Positions 1 through 8,610 of a DNA stretch of 64,000 nt are shown here, piece after piece; within the stretch, counting starts at the first letter, position 1, and each line of letters starts with the position of its first letter. The DNA lies in NCBI GenBank assembly GCA_005223045.1, contig NJBM01000008.1, positions 124,001 through 188,000 on the forward strand, read 5' to 3'. Position numbers and translations under genes: made by a program. The notes under the pieces were generated by a model. It was not told the origin of the DNA. It saw nothing but the letters and a program-made list of their open reading frames with translations, and made no database searches. Origin of the DNA: Planctomycetes bacterium B3_Pla (GTDB lineage: Bacteria > Planctomycetota > Phycisphaerae > Sedimentisphaerales > Anaerobacaceae).

Positions 1-371
1 TCGGCTACGTAAGTGTGAGGATATACCAAAATGGTGCGAAGTTTGCGGAAGTAAGTCGTCTTTCGGTTCAGCAGCAACATACAGGCTTGAGCAGAGATGG
101 TAACTCTAATCTCATCAGTAACTTCCAGGCCGCCGCAACCCTCGAAGGTTTTTTCAGCCATGAAAACGTGCACGAGGCCGCGAAGCTGCTTTTTCAATGA
201 ATCGGGCAGGCGATTATAAAGAGGCACATTCTTCTGCACTATCTGCTCCCATTCCGCGGGAAAGGGCAAAGCCAACAGACTTTTACGCTTCGCCCGGCGA
301 GATATGCGTTTGGCAACCAGAAACGCCAATATCGCTGCGACTGCCGCTGCTGCACATATTCCAATAGCCAT
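1..371 (-). CDS. mtfA: MtfA-type zinc-dependent peptidase, N-terminal part (runs off left edge)
   Basis: The minus strand is open from an ATG at 371 to the window edge (123 complete codons). An AGGGG ribosome site lies about 9 bases before the ATG. A membrane segment (residues 2-20, Ala/Ile-rich) is followed by a basic stretch and then LPFPAEWEQIV. The core FMAEKTFEGCGGLEVTD, RVTISAQACMLLL and ILVYPHTYV is typical of the MtfA/PF06167 family, known in E. coli for titrating Mlc and for aminopeptidase activity. The HExxH zinc site would lie beyond the edge and cannot be checked. It follows the K+ channel gene on the same strand after about 60 bases, so the two may be co-transcribed. The N-terminal anchor suggests a membrane-bound form. 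Confidence 0.8.
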   Translation of the reverse strand, partial: MAIGICAAAAVAAILAFLVAKRISRRAKRKSLLALPFPAEWEQIVQKNVPLYNRLPDSLKKQLRGLVHVFMAEKTFEGCGGLEVTDEIRVTISAQACMLLLNRKTTYFRKLRTILVYPHTYVA

Positions 372-430
372 TTGCTGTTTTCCCCTGCGAGAGCCGACCG
401 GTCGCCGGGTATGCGGGCGGCACCTGAACG

Positions 431-1258
431 CTACAATTTTGCCCCGCAAAACTTGCAGTACCGGGCGTCACTGTCATGACCTTCTGCGCTGCAATCAGGA
501 CACGCCTGCGTGTTGGATTGTCCTTTGTGAGCAACCGACAGCTCCGCAGTCACAATTCCCGTAGGAACGGCGATTATCGAATATCCCAAAATCATCACGA
601 TCGCTGCCAAAAACTGCCCCGGAGCGGTTTGGGGGGATATGTCGCCGTAACCTACCGTGGTGAGCGTTACGACAGCCCAATATACACTGCGGGGAATACT
701 TGTAAAATCGCCTTTTTGTGCCTCGATCACGTAAATCAGCGAGCCTATGATTACAACCAAAGTCAGTACGGCGAAGAGAAATACAAGAATTTTCCGACGG
801 CTCGCGTACAGGGCTTTCCTGAGCATGGCCGCTTCCTTTGTATGGTGTCCGAGCTTGAGGACTCTGAAAATGCGGAGCACTCTCAGGACTCTGACCACCG
901 CCAGATAGCGACTGCTGGGCAGCAACAAACTCATATAGGTCGGAAGTATCGCCAGCAGATCGACGATACCGAAGAAACTGACTGCGTAACGAACAGGCCT
1001 TCCGACACAAAGCAGCCGCAAGATGTACTCTATTGTGAAGAGAATTGTAAAAAACCACTCAGCGGAAGACAGCAATTGACCATGTTTCTCCCTGATGCCG
1101 CTGACGCTATCCAGCATGACTGTCATGACACTCAGCAAGATGGTTATTATCAACACTATGTCAAACCATTTACCCGCCGGCGTGTCGGCTTCAAAAATCA
1201 CCTCAAACAATACCTCACGCCATTCTCGACCGGATTTATTCTTGTTGGTTGCACTCAT
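431..1258 (-). CDS. Voltage-gated potassium channel with C-terminal zinc ribbon
   Basis: 275 residues. Six membrane segments span about residues 33-240. S4 is an arginine ladder (RYLAVVRVLRVLRIFRVLKL, 117-136), and the pore carries the K+ filter TVGYGD at 201-206. This is the classic Kv fold, expected as a tetramer in the inner membrane. After S6 the protein ends in a short cytoplasmic tail with two Cys pairs (C253/C256 and C268/C271) spaced as in a rubredoxin-like zinc ribbon. Ordinary KvAP-like bacterial channels lack this tail. The start is the ATG at 1258. The mtfA gene follows downstream. Channel identity is firm. A metal-sensing or assembly role for the tail is inference. Confidence 0.93.
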   Translation of the reverse strand: MSATNKNKSGREWREVLFEVIFEADTPAGKWFDIVLIITILLSVMTVMLDSVSGIREKHGQLLSSAEWFFTILFTIEYILRLLCVGRPVRYAVSFFGIVDLLAILPTYMSLLLPSSRYLAVVRVLRVLRIFRVLKLGHHTKEAAMLRKALYASRRKILVFLFAVLTLVVIIGSLIYVIEAQKGDFTSIPRSVYWAVVTLTTVGYGDISPQTAPGQFLAAIVMILGYSIIAVPTGIVTAELSVAHKGQSNTQACPDCSAEGHDSDARYCKFCGAKL

Positions 1259-1604
1259 GGCTCGACCTCATACGAGACTGCACAATTCAGGACAGATGTA
1301 ACATATACGTTGTTACGCGGCACATCACAAGAGTCTCGGCAAGTCAGGATCGACGATTGCTCTTTCCCTGCGCCTGCCGATTTATGGGCTTATGCTATTG
1401 GCTGTACGGGGATAATGCAAGAAATCTTCGAGGTTCTGCAGTGCGGCGACGGTTTGGCGTTCATCCTCCAGGCAGGGGATTTTCTTATGATCGAGATATA
1501 TAGTCGCTTCCCTTGTATTGCCCGGGCAGCAATGCTACAATCGGCGACACAGACGACAGGATGAACCAGCAGGTTGTCAACATAGACGAACTCTCGGGGC
1601 CAAA
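1259..1604. other. Intergenic stretch without a supportable gene
   Basis: This 346-base stretch separates the divergent K+ channel and PPC genes. On the minus strand a start-less open stretch (about 1395-1530) reads like protein (IYLDHKKIPCLEDERQ, LQNLEDFLHYPR) and could be a decayed 3' gene end. The plus strand is also open over part of it, so coding is not proven. Promoters for both flanking genes should lie here, but I see no convincing -35/-10 pair. Confidence 0.4.
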
Positions 1605-2042
1605 ATGGAATACGCAGTGGGCAAAACAGGCAGGATAATAGCAGCAAGATTATTCGAAGGTGAAGACCTTTACGAATCCATACACAAGATAGCAGTTGCC
1701 GAAGACATCAAATCGGCGGCGGTCTTTATTACGGGCGGTTTTAGAGAGGCCAATGTTGTTGTCGGGCCGAAACAGGAAAAGCCCACGGTCGTCGGTGAAT
1801 TCAGAAAGTTTGCCGGTCCGGGCGAAGTGCTCGGCGTGGGAACCATTTACTGTGACAACGAGGAACCGAAACTGCACATCCATACCGCAATCGGCAAGGC
1901 AGACGAAGTGATGATCGGCTGTCCACGGGATGGGACGAAAACGTTCTTGATCCTCGAAGTTACTATTATCGAGATCGATGGGCTAAACGCCGAGAGAGAA
2001 CTCGATGAAAAGACAGGTCTGAACCTGCTGCGGTTCAAGTGA
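1605..2042 (+). CDS. PPC (DUF296) domain protein
   Basis: 145 residues from the ATG at 1605. An upstream start in the same frame adds 29 residues with no similarity to the family. The whole protein is one PPC/DUF296 domain: GRIIAARLFEGEDLYESI, a VFITGGF turn, FAGPGEVLGVGTI, and the histidine motif LHIHTAIGK followed by EVMIGCP and LILEVTIIEI. Single-domain bacterial members form trimers, and in plants the domain is attached to AT-hooks. Here there is no AT-hook, so DNA binding should not be assumed. It stands alone, divergent from the channel gene, with no informative operon partner. Confidence 0.85.
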   Translation: MEYAVGKTGRIIAARLFEGEDLYESIHKIAVAEDIKSAAVFITGGFREANVVVGPKQEKPTVVGEFRKFAGPGEVLGVGTIYCDNEEPKLHIHTAIGKADEVMIGCPRDGTKTFLILEVTIIEIDGLNAERELDEKTGLNLLRFK

Positions 2043-2292
2043 AAACAACATTCTTTCCGAATGGTGTTAATATCTGTGGTCCAAGGACTGCATTCTGAGT
2101 CTCCCCAGGGGACGCCTTACGGTGGAAAATCCACGCTTTTCACAACTTTTTTCACTTTTTTTCATTTTTTTAGATTTTATTATCAACATTAGCGGTGTGA
2201 GAATCGCCTTTATATATGAGCAGAGAAAGTGCATCGTGTGCGAGTAAGACGTTGGTCGGATTGATCGTTGTCTTGATTAAAGAAAACCTCTG
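2043..2292. other. Non-coding region with phased T-tracts
   Basis: After the PPC gene there is a piece of a composite repeat (2101-2124, whose reverse complement begins CACCGTAAGGCGTCCC, also found at 42009-42024). It is followed by five T-tracts at 2137-2140, 2147-2152, 2156-2162, 2165-2171 and 2175-2178. Their centres are about 9-11 bases apart, roughly one helical turn, which is the pattern of intrinsically curved DNA. No gene is visible. Confidence 0.5.
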
Positions 2293-2549
2293 ATGTGCAG
2301 AGCGAGAGGATATTGCCGGGTGGGGGCGAAAGCTCCCAGCCGGCACAGCGAGCAATTAGCGGAGTACGTCCGAAAAAACCACCCTGACGAGGCGGGATTC
2401 ACGCTTATTGAGCTGTTGGCGGTGATAAGGAGCCCGCTCTATCGCGACGGCGAGCGACCCAGGGAGAAATTCAAGGCGATGAAGTACTTCCACATGGGGC
2501 ACCGACTCGAAGAAATCGTCAAACGAGAAAGGGAACTGACACGAAGCGA
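2293..2549 (+). pseudogene. Orphan type IV prepilin signal fused to unrelated tail
   Basis: An open frame from ATG 2293 contains [14 protein letters not shown] (about residues 34-47), a perfect class III prepilin cleavage site (G|F, Glu at +5). The hydrophobic helix then stops abruptly at RSPLYRDGERPREK instead of continuing for some 20 residues. No stop occurs before the frame runs antisense into pilT, so no sensible protein end exists. I read it as the 5' end of a pilin gene broken by rearrangement next to pilT. The first codons overlap a strong hairpin (2311-2344). A short functional peptide cannot be excluded. Confidence 0.45.
2313..2342 (+). other. 13-bp hairpin with GAAA tetraloop
   Basis: Arms GCCGGGTGGGGGC and GCTCCCAGCCGGC pair over 13 positions with one G-G mismatch and one G-U wobble, closed by a GAAA (GNRA) loop. 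No T-run follows, so it is not an intrinsic terminator on this strand. It may be a structured RNA element or a relic of a repeat. No known riboswitch consensus was recognised around it. Confidence 0.5.
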
Positions 2550-3701
2550 TCAGGACCGTAGGATTTGGCCCATGTCTTCCATTTCCTTCTGTGCGGCTTT
2601 CTTCTTGTGCTTGTGTTTTCCTCTGAGGGCCTCTATTTTGGCGGTGGCCTTGTCCTGCAGCGCACCGGGTTGCCGGCTCTTGTCCAGCATTTCCTCTAAG
2701 CTGATTGTGCCGGTGTCATATAGCCGCCAGAGATGCTCGTCGAGGAGCTGCATTCCCAGCTTCTTGCCGGTCTGAATGCTGGAGTCGATTCGATAAGTCT
2801 TGTTCTCGCGGATAAGGTTGGCGATAGCAGGGGTGACGACCATAAACTCGTAAGCCGCAACTCTTCCTCTGCCTTTGGACAAAGGACAGAGGGCCTGACT
2901 GAGCACGGCGATCAAGTTACTGCTCAACTGGATGCGAATCTGCTCCTGCTGGTTCACGGGAAACACGTCGATAAGCCGCGTAATCGTTCCGGCGGCGCTT
3001 GTGGTGTGCACCGTGCTAAAGACAAGGTGGCCCGTTTCGGCGGCCCGCACTGCCGCTTCGATCGTTTCGAGGTCACGCAATTCACCCACCAGAATCACAT
3101 CGGGGTCCATTCTTAAGACGCGTTTCAACGCCTCAGAAAAGCTGGGAACATCGACGCCGACCGACCGCTGGTTGATAAGTGATTTCTTATGGGTGTGGTA
3201 ATATTCTATCGGTTCTTCGATGGTGATGATATGGCGGTCGAAATTGGTGTTAATATAGTTTATCATGGTAGCCAGGGTGGTCGTTTTGCCACATCCGGTT
3301 GGGCCTGTAACCAGGAACAGCCCTCTTGGCCTGCGGCACAACGCCTGGCATATCTGTGGCAAGCCTATTTCCTCGAAAGTCAGAATTTTCGACGGAATAA
3401 GACGCAGCACCAGCGCAAGATTGCCCTTCTGCCGGAAGATAGAGACACGAAATCTGCCTTTGTCGCCAAAGGCAAAGCCAAAGTCGGTTCCGCCTTCTTC
3501 CTGAATCTCCTGCTGATTCCGCTCCGGCGTGATGCTCCTCATCAAGGCCTCGGTATCAGCAGGCTCGAGGACCTTGGTCTCCAAAGATCTGAGCGAGCCG
3601 TCGATTCTCAATACCGGCGGCCTGTTCGTGGTAAGGTGTATATCAGAACCGCCCTGAGTGACACAGGCGTGCAGCAATCTGTCCATGTTTACGGTTGCCA
3701 T
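2550..3701 (-). CDS. pilT: Type IV pilus retraction ATPase PilT
   Basis: 383 residues. The PilT N-terminal PAS-like domain is followed by a RecA-type core with Walker A GPTGCGKT (133-140), the acidic Asp box around IEEPIEYYH (161-169), Walker B DPDVILVGELRD (199-210) and the His box GHLVFSTVHT. PilT hexamers power pilus retraction at the inner-membrane base. It lacks the tetracysteine zinc motif of PilB, which supports PilT over PilB. The C-terminus is Lys-rich (GKHKHKKKAAQKE). It lies 28 bases downstream of pilB on the same strand and is almost surely in one transcript from the promoter at 5503-5531. No pilC, pilM-Q or pilD is present in this window. Confidence 0.93.
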   Translation of the reverse strand: MATVNMDRLLHACVTQGGSDIHLTTNRPPVLRIDGSLRSLETKVLEPADTEALMRSITPERNQQEIQEEGGTDFGFAFGDKGRFRVSIFRQKGNLALVLRLIPSKILTFEEIGLPQICQALCRRPRGLFLVTGPTGCGKTTTLATMINYINTNFDRHIITIEEPIEYYHTHKKSLINQRSVGVDVPSFSEALKRVLRMDPDVILVGELRDLETIEAAVRAAETGHLVFSTVHTTSAAGTITRLIDVFPVNQQEQIRIQLSSNLIAVLSQALCPLSKGRGRVAAYEFMVVTPAIANLIRENKTYRIDSSIQTGKKLGMQLLDEHLWRLYDTGTISLEEMLDKSRQPGALQDKATAKIEALRGKHKHKKKAAQKEMEDMGQILRS

Positions 3702-3729
3702 ACAAAAATCCTCAATAACTACACTTGGT

Positions 3730-5466
3730 CTAATCCACTACCGCACCTTCTGTTTGGGTAATTCTGACCACTTCCTCCGGTGTGGTTGTTCCGTTGAATA
3801 CTTTGAGCCTTCCATCTTCCATCAGGGTTTTCATTCCACTTGCTTTGGCGGCTTTTCTCAATTCGGTGGTAGGCGCCCTTTGGAAGGCCAGTTCTCTTAT
3901 TTCGTTGTTCATCTCGAACATCTCGAATATTGCGATCCGCCCCTTGTAGCCGGTGCCCTGGCACTGACTGCACCCGGCTCCCTTGTGGGGAGGGTGTTTC
4001 GCGACATCCCCGGGGGTAATTTGGAGCGACTGCAACAGTTGCGGGTCGGGATCCTCGTCGACCACTTTGCATTTCTTACAGATGACCCTGACAAGCCGTT
4101 GTGCCATGATGGCCTGTATCGAGCTGGCCACAAGAAACGGTTTGACGCCCATATCTATCAGACGTGTAATCGCGCTCGGGGCATCGTTGGTGTGCAGGGT
4201 GCTGAAAACCAGGTGCCCGGTAAGTGCCGCCTGGATGGCGATGTCCGCCACGACGCCGTCTCGGATTTCGCCGACCAGGATGATGTTCGGGGCCTGTCGC
4301 AGCATGGATCTGAGAATCTTGTCAAAGGTCAGATCAATCTCATCTCTGATCTGGCATTGATTCATCCCCGCGAAGTTGTATTCAACAGGGTCCTCGGCGG
4401 TAATGATTTTTTTGTCAGGCTTATTAAGCTCCTGCAGCGCGGCGTACAACGTTGTGGTTTTGCCGCTACCGGTGGGGCCCGTGACAAGGAAGATGCCGTT
4501 CGGCCTTTTGATTATGCGCTGGAATTGCTCGTAGTTGTCCTGCGCGAATCCGAGCGCTTCGATGCCGATATTGACCGCATCAGGGCGCAGAATTCGCAGC
4601 ACGACACTCGGACCGTGGACACCAGGCAAAGACGAAACACGAAAATCGATCTGCTGGCCTCCGATTTCGCGTTTGATACGGCCGTCCTGCGGCAGCCTTT
4701 TCTCGGCGATGTCCATACCCGAGAGAATCTTGAATCGCGTGACCAGCGGAGCCTGCATGTTCTTGGGGATATTGTCTCTTTCCAAACAGACACCGTCGAC
4801 ACGGTACCTCACCCTGACTCTGTCGGCCATCGGCTCAAGATGTATATCGCTGGCGCGCATGTAGTAGGCGTTGTCGATTATCAGGTTCACCAATCTGATA
4901 ATAGGGGCGTCGTCATCAGGGTCGGCGCCCTGGGCGCGCAGTGTCTCGGCCGCCAGCTCATCACCGACTTCGGCAAGCTCGGCGGCGGTTGCGTCGATGC
5001 TGTGCTTGAGCCTGTCCTCATCTTCGCTGCCTGCCTCCTCTAACGAATCCTCCAGGTAATCGCGAATCTTCGTAGGGCTTGCAAGAAAGCATTCCGGCTC
5101 GGTGTTCAGGCGAAAACGAATAGCGTCCATCATCTCCAGGTCCGACGGATCGCTAATGATCAACTTCAACCTGCCGTTGCTCATGTCCATCGGGATGACG
5201 TTGTGCTTTTTGACGACTTCTTCCGGAAGGGCTTTCGCCGCGTCGGGCGAGATGGAGGCCGTGGCGGGATTTATGTATTCCAATCCAAATTGTTTGGCGA
5301 TGCACTTAGTCAGGTTTTCTTCGTCTATCAGCCCCTGTTCGAGCAGAATTTCACCGACCCGTTTGTTGTTGGTCTTTGACGCCTTAATTGCGTCGATAAG
5401 CGCCTGCTTTTTTACCAGGCCGGCTTTATATATTATTTCGCCCAATTTCCTGCGTTTTTGCGCCAT
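3730..5466 (-). CDS. pilB: Type IV pilus / type II secretion assembly ATPase PilB/GspE
   Basis: 578 residues. MshEN/GSPII_E N-terminal domains (about 1-150) precede the ATPase. SDIHLEP is at 206-212, Walker A GPTGSGKT at 330-337, Walker B APNIILVGEIRD at about 392-403, the His box GHLVFSTLHTND at 417-428, and a tetracysteine zinc site at C463/C466/C499/C502. The family drives extension of type IV pili or pseudopili. With PilT next door a true retractile pilus is likelier than a type II secretion system. The start ATG at 5466 has a GAGGAG site 5 bases before it and a strong promoter at 5503-5531. Confidence 0.93.
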   Translation of the reverse strand: MAQKRRKLGEIIYKAGLVKKQALIDAIKASKTNNKRVGEILLEQGLIDEENLTKCIAKQFGLEYINPATASISPDAAKALPEEVVKKHNVIPMDMSNGRLKLIISDPSDLEMMDAIRFRLNTEPECFLASPTKIRDYLEDSLEEAGSEDEDRLKHSIDATAAELAEVGDELAAETLRAQGADPDDDAPIIRLVNLIIDNAYYMRASDIHLEPMADRVRVRYRVDGVCLERDNIPKNMQAPLVTRFKILSGMDIAEKRLPQDGRIKREIGGQQIDFRVSSLPGVHGPSVVLRILRPDAVNIGIEALGFAQDNYEQFQRIIKRPNGIFLVTGPTGSGKTTTLYAALQELNKPDKKIITAEDPVEYNFAGMNQCQIRDEIDLTFDKILRSMLRQAPNIILVGEIRDGVVADIAIQAALTGHLVFSTLHTNDAPSAITRLIDMGVKPFLVASSIQAIMAQRLVRVICKKCKVVDEDPDPQLLQSLQITPGDVAKHPPHKGAGCSQCQGTGYKGRIAIFEMFEMNNEIRELAFQRAPTTELRKAAKASGMKTLMEDGRLKVFNGTTTPEEVVRITQTEGAVVD

Positions 5467-5502
5467 GGTCTCCTCGGTATTCTGCGTGCCCCGGTTACTA
5501 TT

Positions 5503-5531
5503 ATTATAACACTTGCCGGCTAAATAGTCAA
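5503..5531 (-). promoter_or_regulatory. Sigma-70-type promoter of pilB-pilT
   Basis: The minus strand reads TTGACT (5526-5531), 17 bases, TATAAT (5503-5508), with TGT directly before the -10 (extended -10). The -35 overlaps the cinA stop codon (5528-5530), so pilB-pilT has its own promoter at the end of cinA. A leader of about 30 bases is predicted. Confidence 0.75.
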
Positions 5532-6763
5532 ATGTTCAATTTCAGGCGGAGCATGTTCAGTGCAGTTTGTGCCGATCGAAGCCTGACGAACCGTCTGTTG
5601 TGAGAAAAAAGACAGCGTTTGGTCTGGCAGCCTTCATTGCAGTCCACGCTGATATATACAAGTCCAGTGGGTTTTTGTTCGCTACCGCCGTCCGGCCCGG
5701 CTATGCCGGTTATACCAATCGCAAAATCTGTGCCGGCTTCTTTTCTGGCGCCCCGGGCCATAGCCTCGGCGACCTGCTCGCTGACGGCCCCGTATTCTTC
5801 GATCAAATCGGCGGCTACGCCCAATTCACCGGTCTTGGCCCGGTTGCTGTAAGTTACCCAGCCGTGTGTGAAATACTCGCTCGCCCCCGGGATGTCGGTT
5901 ATAAGCTTGGCCAAAAGCCCTCCAGTGCAGGATTCGGCCACGGCGACGGTCTTTCCCTGCTTAGCTAACTTCTCGCCCACCACCTCGCCCAAACTCTGCT
6001 CGCCGCTGCCGTAAACCAGCTTCTCAAGCGTATTTCGCAGCAGTTTTTCGTCCTTAAGGGCCATCTGCTCGGCTTTGTCTTTGTTTTCCGCCGTCGCGAC
6101 GATGTGCAGGATAATCACGCCGAATTCCACCGTGCAGTTGATCAGCGGGTTCCTGCCTCGCTGCATTATTGTGCCGAGCCGCTGGGCGATTGTCGATTCA
6201 CCCGCCCCGAAGCATCTGACTTTCTTTACCACCACTGCTTGTCCGCTCGCGTATTGCCGCAATTCAGGCAGAACCGATTCCTCGAACATCCGCTTCATTT
6301 CCGCCGGCACTCCCGGCAGAGCGAAAAACAGTTTACCCTCCGATTCAGCCATAATCCCCGGCGCGGTTCCTATACTCGGCAGAGCCTTTGCCCCAGCGGG
6401 GATATAGGCCTGAATCTTGTTCTTCTGAGCCATCTGCAGATTCCGCCCGGCGAAGAACTTCTCTATCTTCTCTAAAAGCTCGTTCTGCAATTCTAATTCA
6501 ACGCCGAGAAATTTTGCTAACGCCTGGCGTGTTAAATCATCATCGGTAGGTCCCAACCCACCGGTTGCTATCACCACGTCCGCATCGGCACTCGCCAGCC
6601 CAAACGCCCGTGCGATTTTCTCTATTTCGTCCCCGACAGAAAAAGAACTGACAACCGGCACACCAATCGAAAGCAGCTCAGCGCTCAAGTGCGCAGCGTT
6701 AGTATCGACCGTCTGCCCGGAAAGAATCTCATTACCAACACTGACAATACTTGCCTTCTTCAT
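5528..6763 (-). CDS. cinA: CinA, nicotinamide-nucleotide amidohydrolase family
   Basis: 411 residues. The N-terminal MoCF/COG1058 domain (VSVGNEILSG, ATGGLGPTDDD, FFALPGVPAEM) in two-domain CinA proteins hydrolyses ADP-ribose. The C-terminal PncC domain (VAESCTGGLLAKLIT, ITGIAGPDGG, GLVYISV; about residues 255-405) deamidates NMN to NaMN in NAD salvage. Length and both motifs match full CinA. The ATG at 6763 lies 9 bases from a predicted -10 box, so the mRNA may be leaderless. It sits upstream of pilB on the same strand but is separated by a dedicated pilB promoter. No recA is nearby. Confidence 0.93.
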   Translation of the reverse strand: MKKASIVSVGNEILSGQTVDTNAAHLSAELLSIGVPVVSSFSVGDEIEKIARAFGLASADADVVIATGGLGPTDDDLTRQALAKFLGVELELQNELLEKIEKFFAGRNLQMAQKNKIQAYIPAGAKALPSIGTAPGIMAESEGKLFFALPGVPAEMKRMFEESVLPELRQYASGQAVVVKKVRCFGAGESTIAQRLGTIMQRGRNPLINCTVEFGVIILHIVATAENKDKAEQMALKDEKLLRNTLEKLVYGSGEQSLGEVVGEKLAKQGKTVAVAESCTGGLLAKLITDIPGASEYFTHGWVTYSNRAKTGELGVAADLIEEYGAVSEQVAEAMARGARKEAGTDFAIGITGIAGPDGGSEQKPTGLVYISVDCNEGCQTKRCLFSHNRRFVRLRSAQTALNMLRLKLNI

Positions 6764-6772
6764 AAGCGCCGG

Positions 6773-6801
6773 ATTCTAATCTTGCCCGCAAGCCGAAACA
6801 A
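6773..6801 (-). promoter_or_regulatory. Predicted cinA promoter (near-leaderless)
   Basis: The minus strand reads TTGTTT (6796-6801), 17 bases, TAGAAT (6773-6778). A start site 6-7 bases downstream falls at about 6766, leaving only 2-3 bases before the cinA ATG at 6763. No Shine-Dalgarno could fit, so a leaderless transcript is implied. Confidence 0.5.
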
Positions 6802-6851
6802 GTAAAAAGCCATTTTTGCCGGAGCCGGTTGTTCCACAACTTCCGCCACCC

Positions 6852-6879
6852 TTGACAGACGTAGCCTGCTTGATATGAT
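6852..6879 (+). promoter_or_regulatory. Promoter of the beta-helix gene
   Basis: A perfect TTGACA (6852-6857), 16-base spacer and TATGAT (6874-6879) precede the gene at 6931. The AGGAG ribosome site lies 7-8 bases before its ATG. Confidence 0.65.
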
Positions 6880-6930
6880 CGGGCGACGAAGGCAATTTTG
6901 TTTTGATCCGGCCATGTTAGGAGTCTTTCT

Positions 6931-8610
6931 ATGAAGACATTTATGCGCAACGGCAATATGTTTCTGGTGGTTCTTTTGTTAGCGACAACGAACATTTCAC
7001 AATCTTATAGCGCCGGTGAAAACAATTTCCATGCCGTCCCCACGTATGAATGTATCGGCTTGTATTTCAAATCGCCGGACCTTGGCCGGTGTAATCTCCG
7101 GTTCAGGCAAGACGGTGCCTCAGCGTGGCGAGAAGGTTATCCCCTCGTCCATGATCCGCGAGATAATGAGTATCGCGGCAGCATCGTAGGTTTGAAGCCG
7201 GACACGGGCTATGGCATCAAAATCACTCTTGACGGCAACGATCACGAACTGACATGCAAAACGAAGAACGATCGTTTTCCCATTGGCAAGGTAACCTATC
7301 TGGATGACGGCGCCGGCCTGAAACCGTTGGTAATAACCGAATCCGGTACGGCAAAAGGCTATCACCTGATCACGCCGGCAAAGGATTCAAGAGCGACGAT
7401 TGACGTTCGCAATGCGCACGATTACACCTGCGTGATCGATGCCGATTACGTCATCGTTCGCGGGGTCGAATTCAAGAACGCCGCGATTCACGGTATCCTG
7501 ATCAAATCTGGACGCCACGATAACGTTGTCGAAGACTGCCGTTTCACATTCTGGGGCAGGATCGGCGGGCCAAGGACATACGGGAACAAGGGCAATACAG
7601 ACAGCGCGATCTACGCCGGGCGCCGCTCGGGCAACCTGACCATTCAACGCAATTTGATTGAGAATCCGCGAGGCGCATCGAACGACTGGGACACGGGTCA
7701 CCCGGCCGGCCCTCAGGCGATTACCCTCATCAATTCGAACGGTGGAAACGTCATTCGCTACAATGAGATTCGATCAACGGAAGATCACGGCTATAATGAC
7801 GCCATCGGCGGAGGGTCCAATTTCAGCTTTGAGGGAAGCCCCAATCGCGACTCGGATATTTACGGCAACATCATCGCCAATGTCTGGGACGATGCGATTG
7901 AAAGCGAAGGGGCAAACATGAACGTTCGGATATGGAACAACTATATCGAAAAAACTTTTCAGCATATTGCCACTGCGTGCACATCGAAAGGGCCTCTGTA
8001 TATCTTCCGGAATGTCTTCGGAGAGAGCCGCCGTACTCATCGGGATCCGCTTGGCGGGAGCATGATAAAAGTGGGCCAGCGGGATGAGTTTGGAGGAGGA
8101 AGGAAGTTTGTTTTTCACAACACGGCTATTCAGCCCAGGGGCGCATTTCATGTCTTTAGCGGCCATGTCAATCCAAACACAGTTACGCGAAATAACATTT
8201 TTGACTGTCCGGGCCGGCTGACGTCTTCACGCCAGGTCGAGACGCCCTGCGATTTTGACTACGACCTTTTTACGGGCATGGATCGAGGTATCGCCAGGGA
8301 AAGAAATGGTGTTCGAGGCAACCCTGCGTTTATAAAATCGTATGCTCTGGAATTTTATCCTTCGTCAACCACGACTAAAATCAAATGGGGCAAAGTGCCG
8401 ATCCAGCAGGGAGACAGAACGGTCACCTTGACCGACCCGGTAATGACGGTCCCAAATCCCGTTATTGATTCGGGAGTGAAACTTCCAAACTTCAATGATG
8501 ACTACGCCGGAGAAGCACCCGACCTGGGAGCTTTTGAGCTGGGACGACCGCCGATACGTTTTGGCCGAAGAGCAACAAATAACAACCGGGCGCCGTGGGA
8601 ACTTCACTAA
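6931..8610 (+). CDS. Secreted right-handed beta-helix protein (polysaccharide lyase-like)
   Basis: 559 residues. The signal peptide (hydrophobic core about 10-21, MFLVVLLLAT) is cut near Ala28. Residues 30-105 look like a small beta-sandwich (LRFRQDG, GLKPDTGYGIKITLDG). From about 130 to 440 there is a run of beta-helix rungs: YVIVRGVEFKN, HDNVVEDCRF, GNLTIQRNLIENP, GNVIRYNEIRS, DSDIYGNIIAN and NVRIWNNYIEK. This fold is shared by pectate, alginate and chondroitin lyases and by epimerases. Catalytic residues cannot be assigned by eye, so the substrate is open. The C-terminus (PDLGAFE) is a motif often seen at the end of planctomycete beta-helix proteins. A strong promoter and AGGAG site precede it. 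Confidence 0.8.
   Translation: MKTFMRNGNMFLVVLLLATTNISQSYSAGENNFHAVPTYECIGLYFKSPDLGRCNLRFRQDGASAWREGYPLVHDPRDNEYRGSIVGLKPDTGYGIKITLDGNDHELTCKTKNDRFPIGKVTYLDDGAGLKPLVITESGTAKGYHLITPAKDSRATIDVRNAHDYTCVIDADYVIVRGVEFKNAAIHGILIKSGRHDNVVEDCRFTFWGRIGGPRTYGNKGNTDSAIYAGRRSGNLTIQRNLIENPRGASNDWDTGHPAGPQAITLINSNGGNVIRYNEIRSTEDHGYNDAIGGGSNFSFEGSPNRDSDIYGNIIANVWDDAIESEGANMNVRIWNNYIEKTFQHIATACTSKGPLYIFRNVFGESRRTHRDPLGGSMIKVGQRDEFGGGRKFVFHNTAIQPRGAFHVFSGHVNPNTVTRNNIFDCPGRLTSSRQVETPCDFDYDLFTGMDRGIARERNGVRGNPAFIKSYALEFYPSSTTTKIKWGKVPIQQGDRTVTLTDPVMTVPNPVIDSGVKLPNFNDDYAGEAPDLGAFELGRPPIRFGRRATNNNRAPWELH

Noticed and set aside
27..42. TATA-like sequence near the left edge
   Set aside because: It lies inside the mtfA coding sequence on the opposite strand and has no matching -35.
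476..1564. Long plus-strand open frame over the K+ channel gene
   Set aside because: It is antisense to a gene with clear S4, pore and zinc-ribbon motifs. Only the last part outside the channel gene looks protein-like, and it has no start or ribosome site.
3658..5043. Plus-strand frame of 461 codons over pilB
   Set aside because: Shadow of pilB, whose Walker, His-box and zinc motifs are intact on the other strand.
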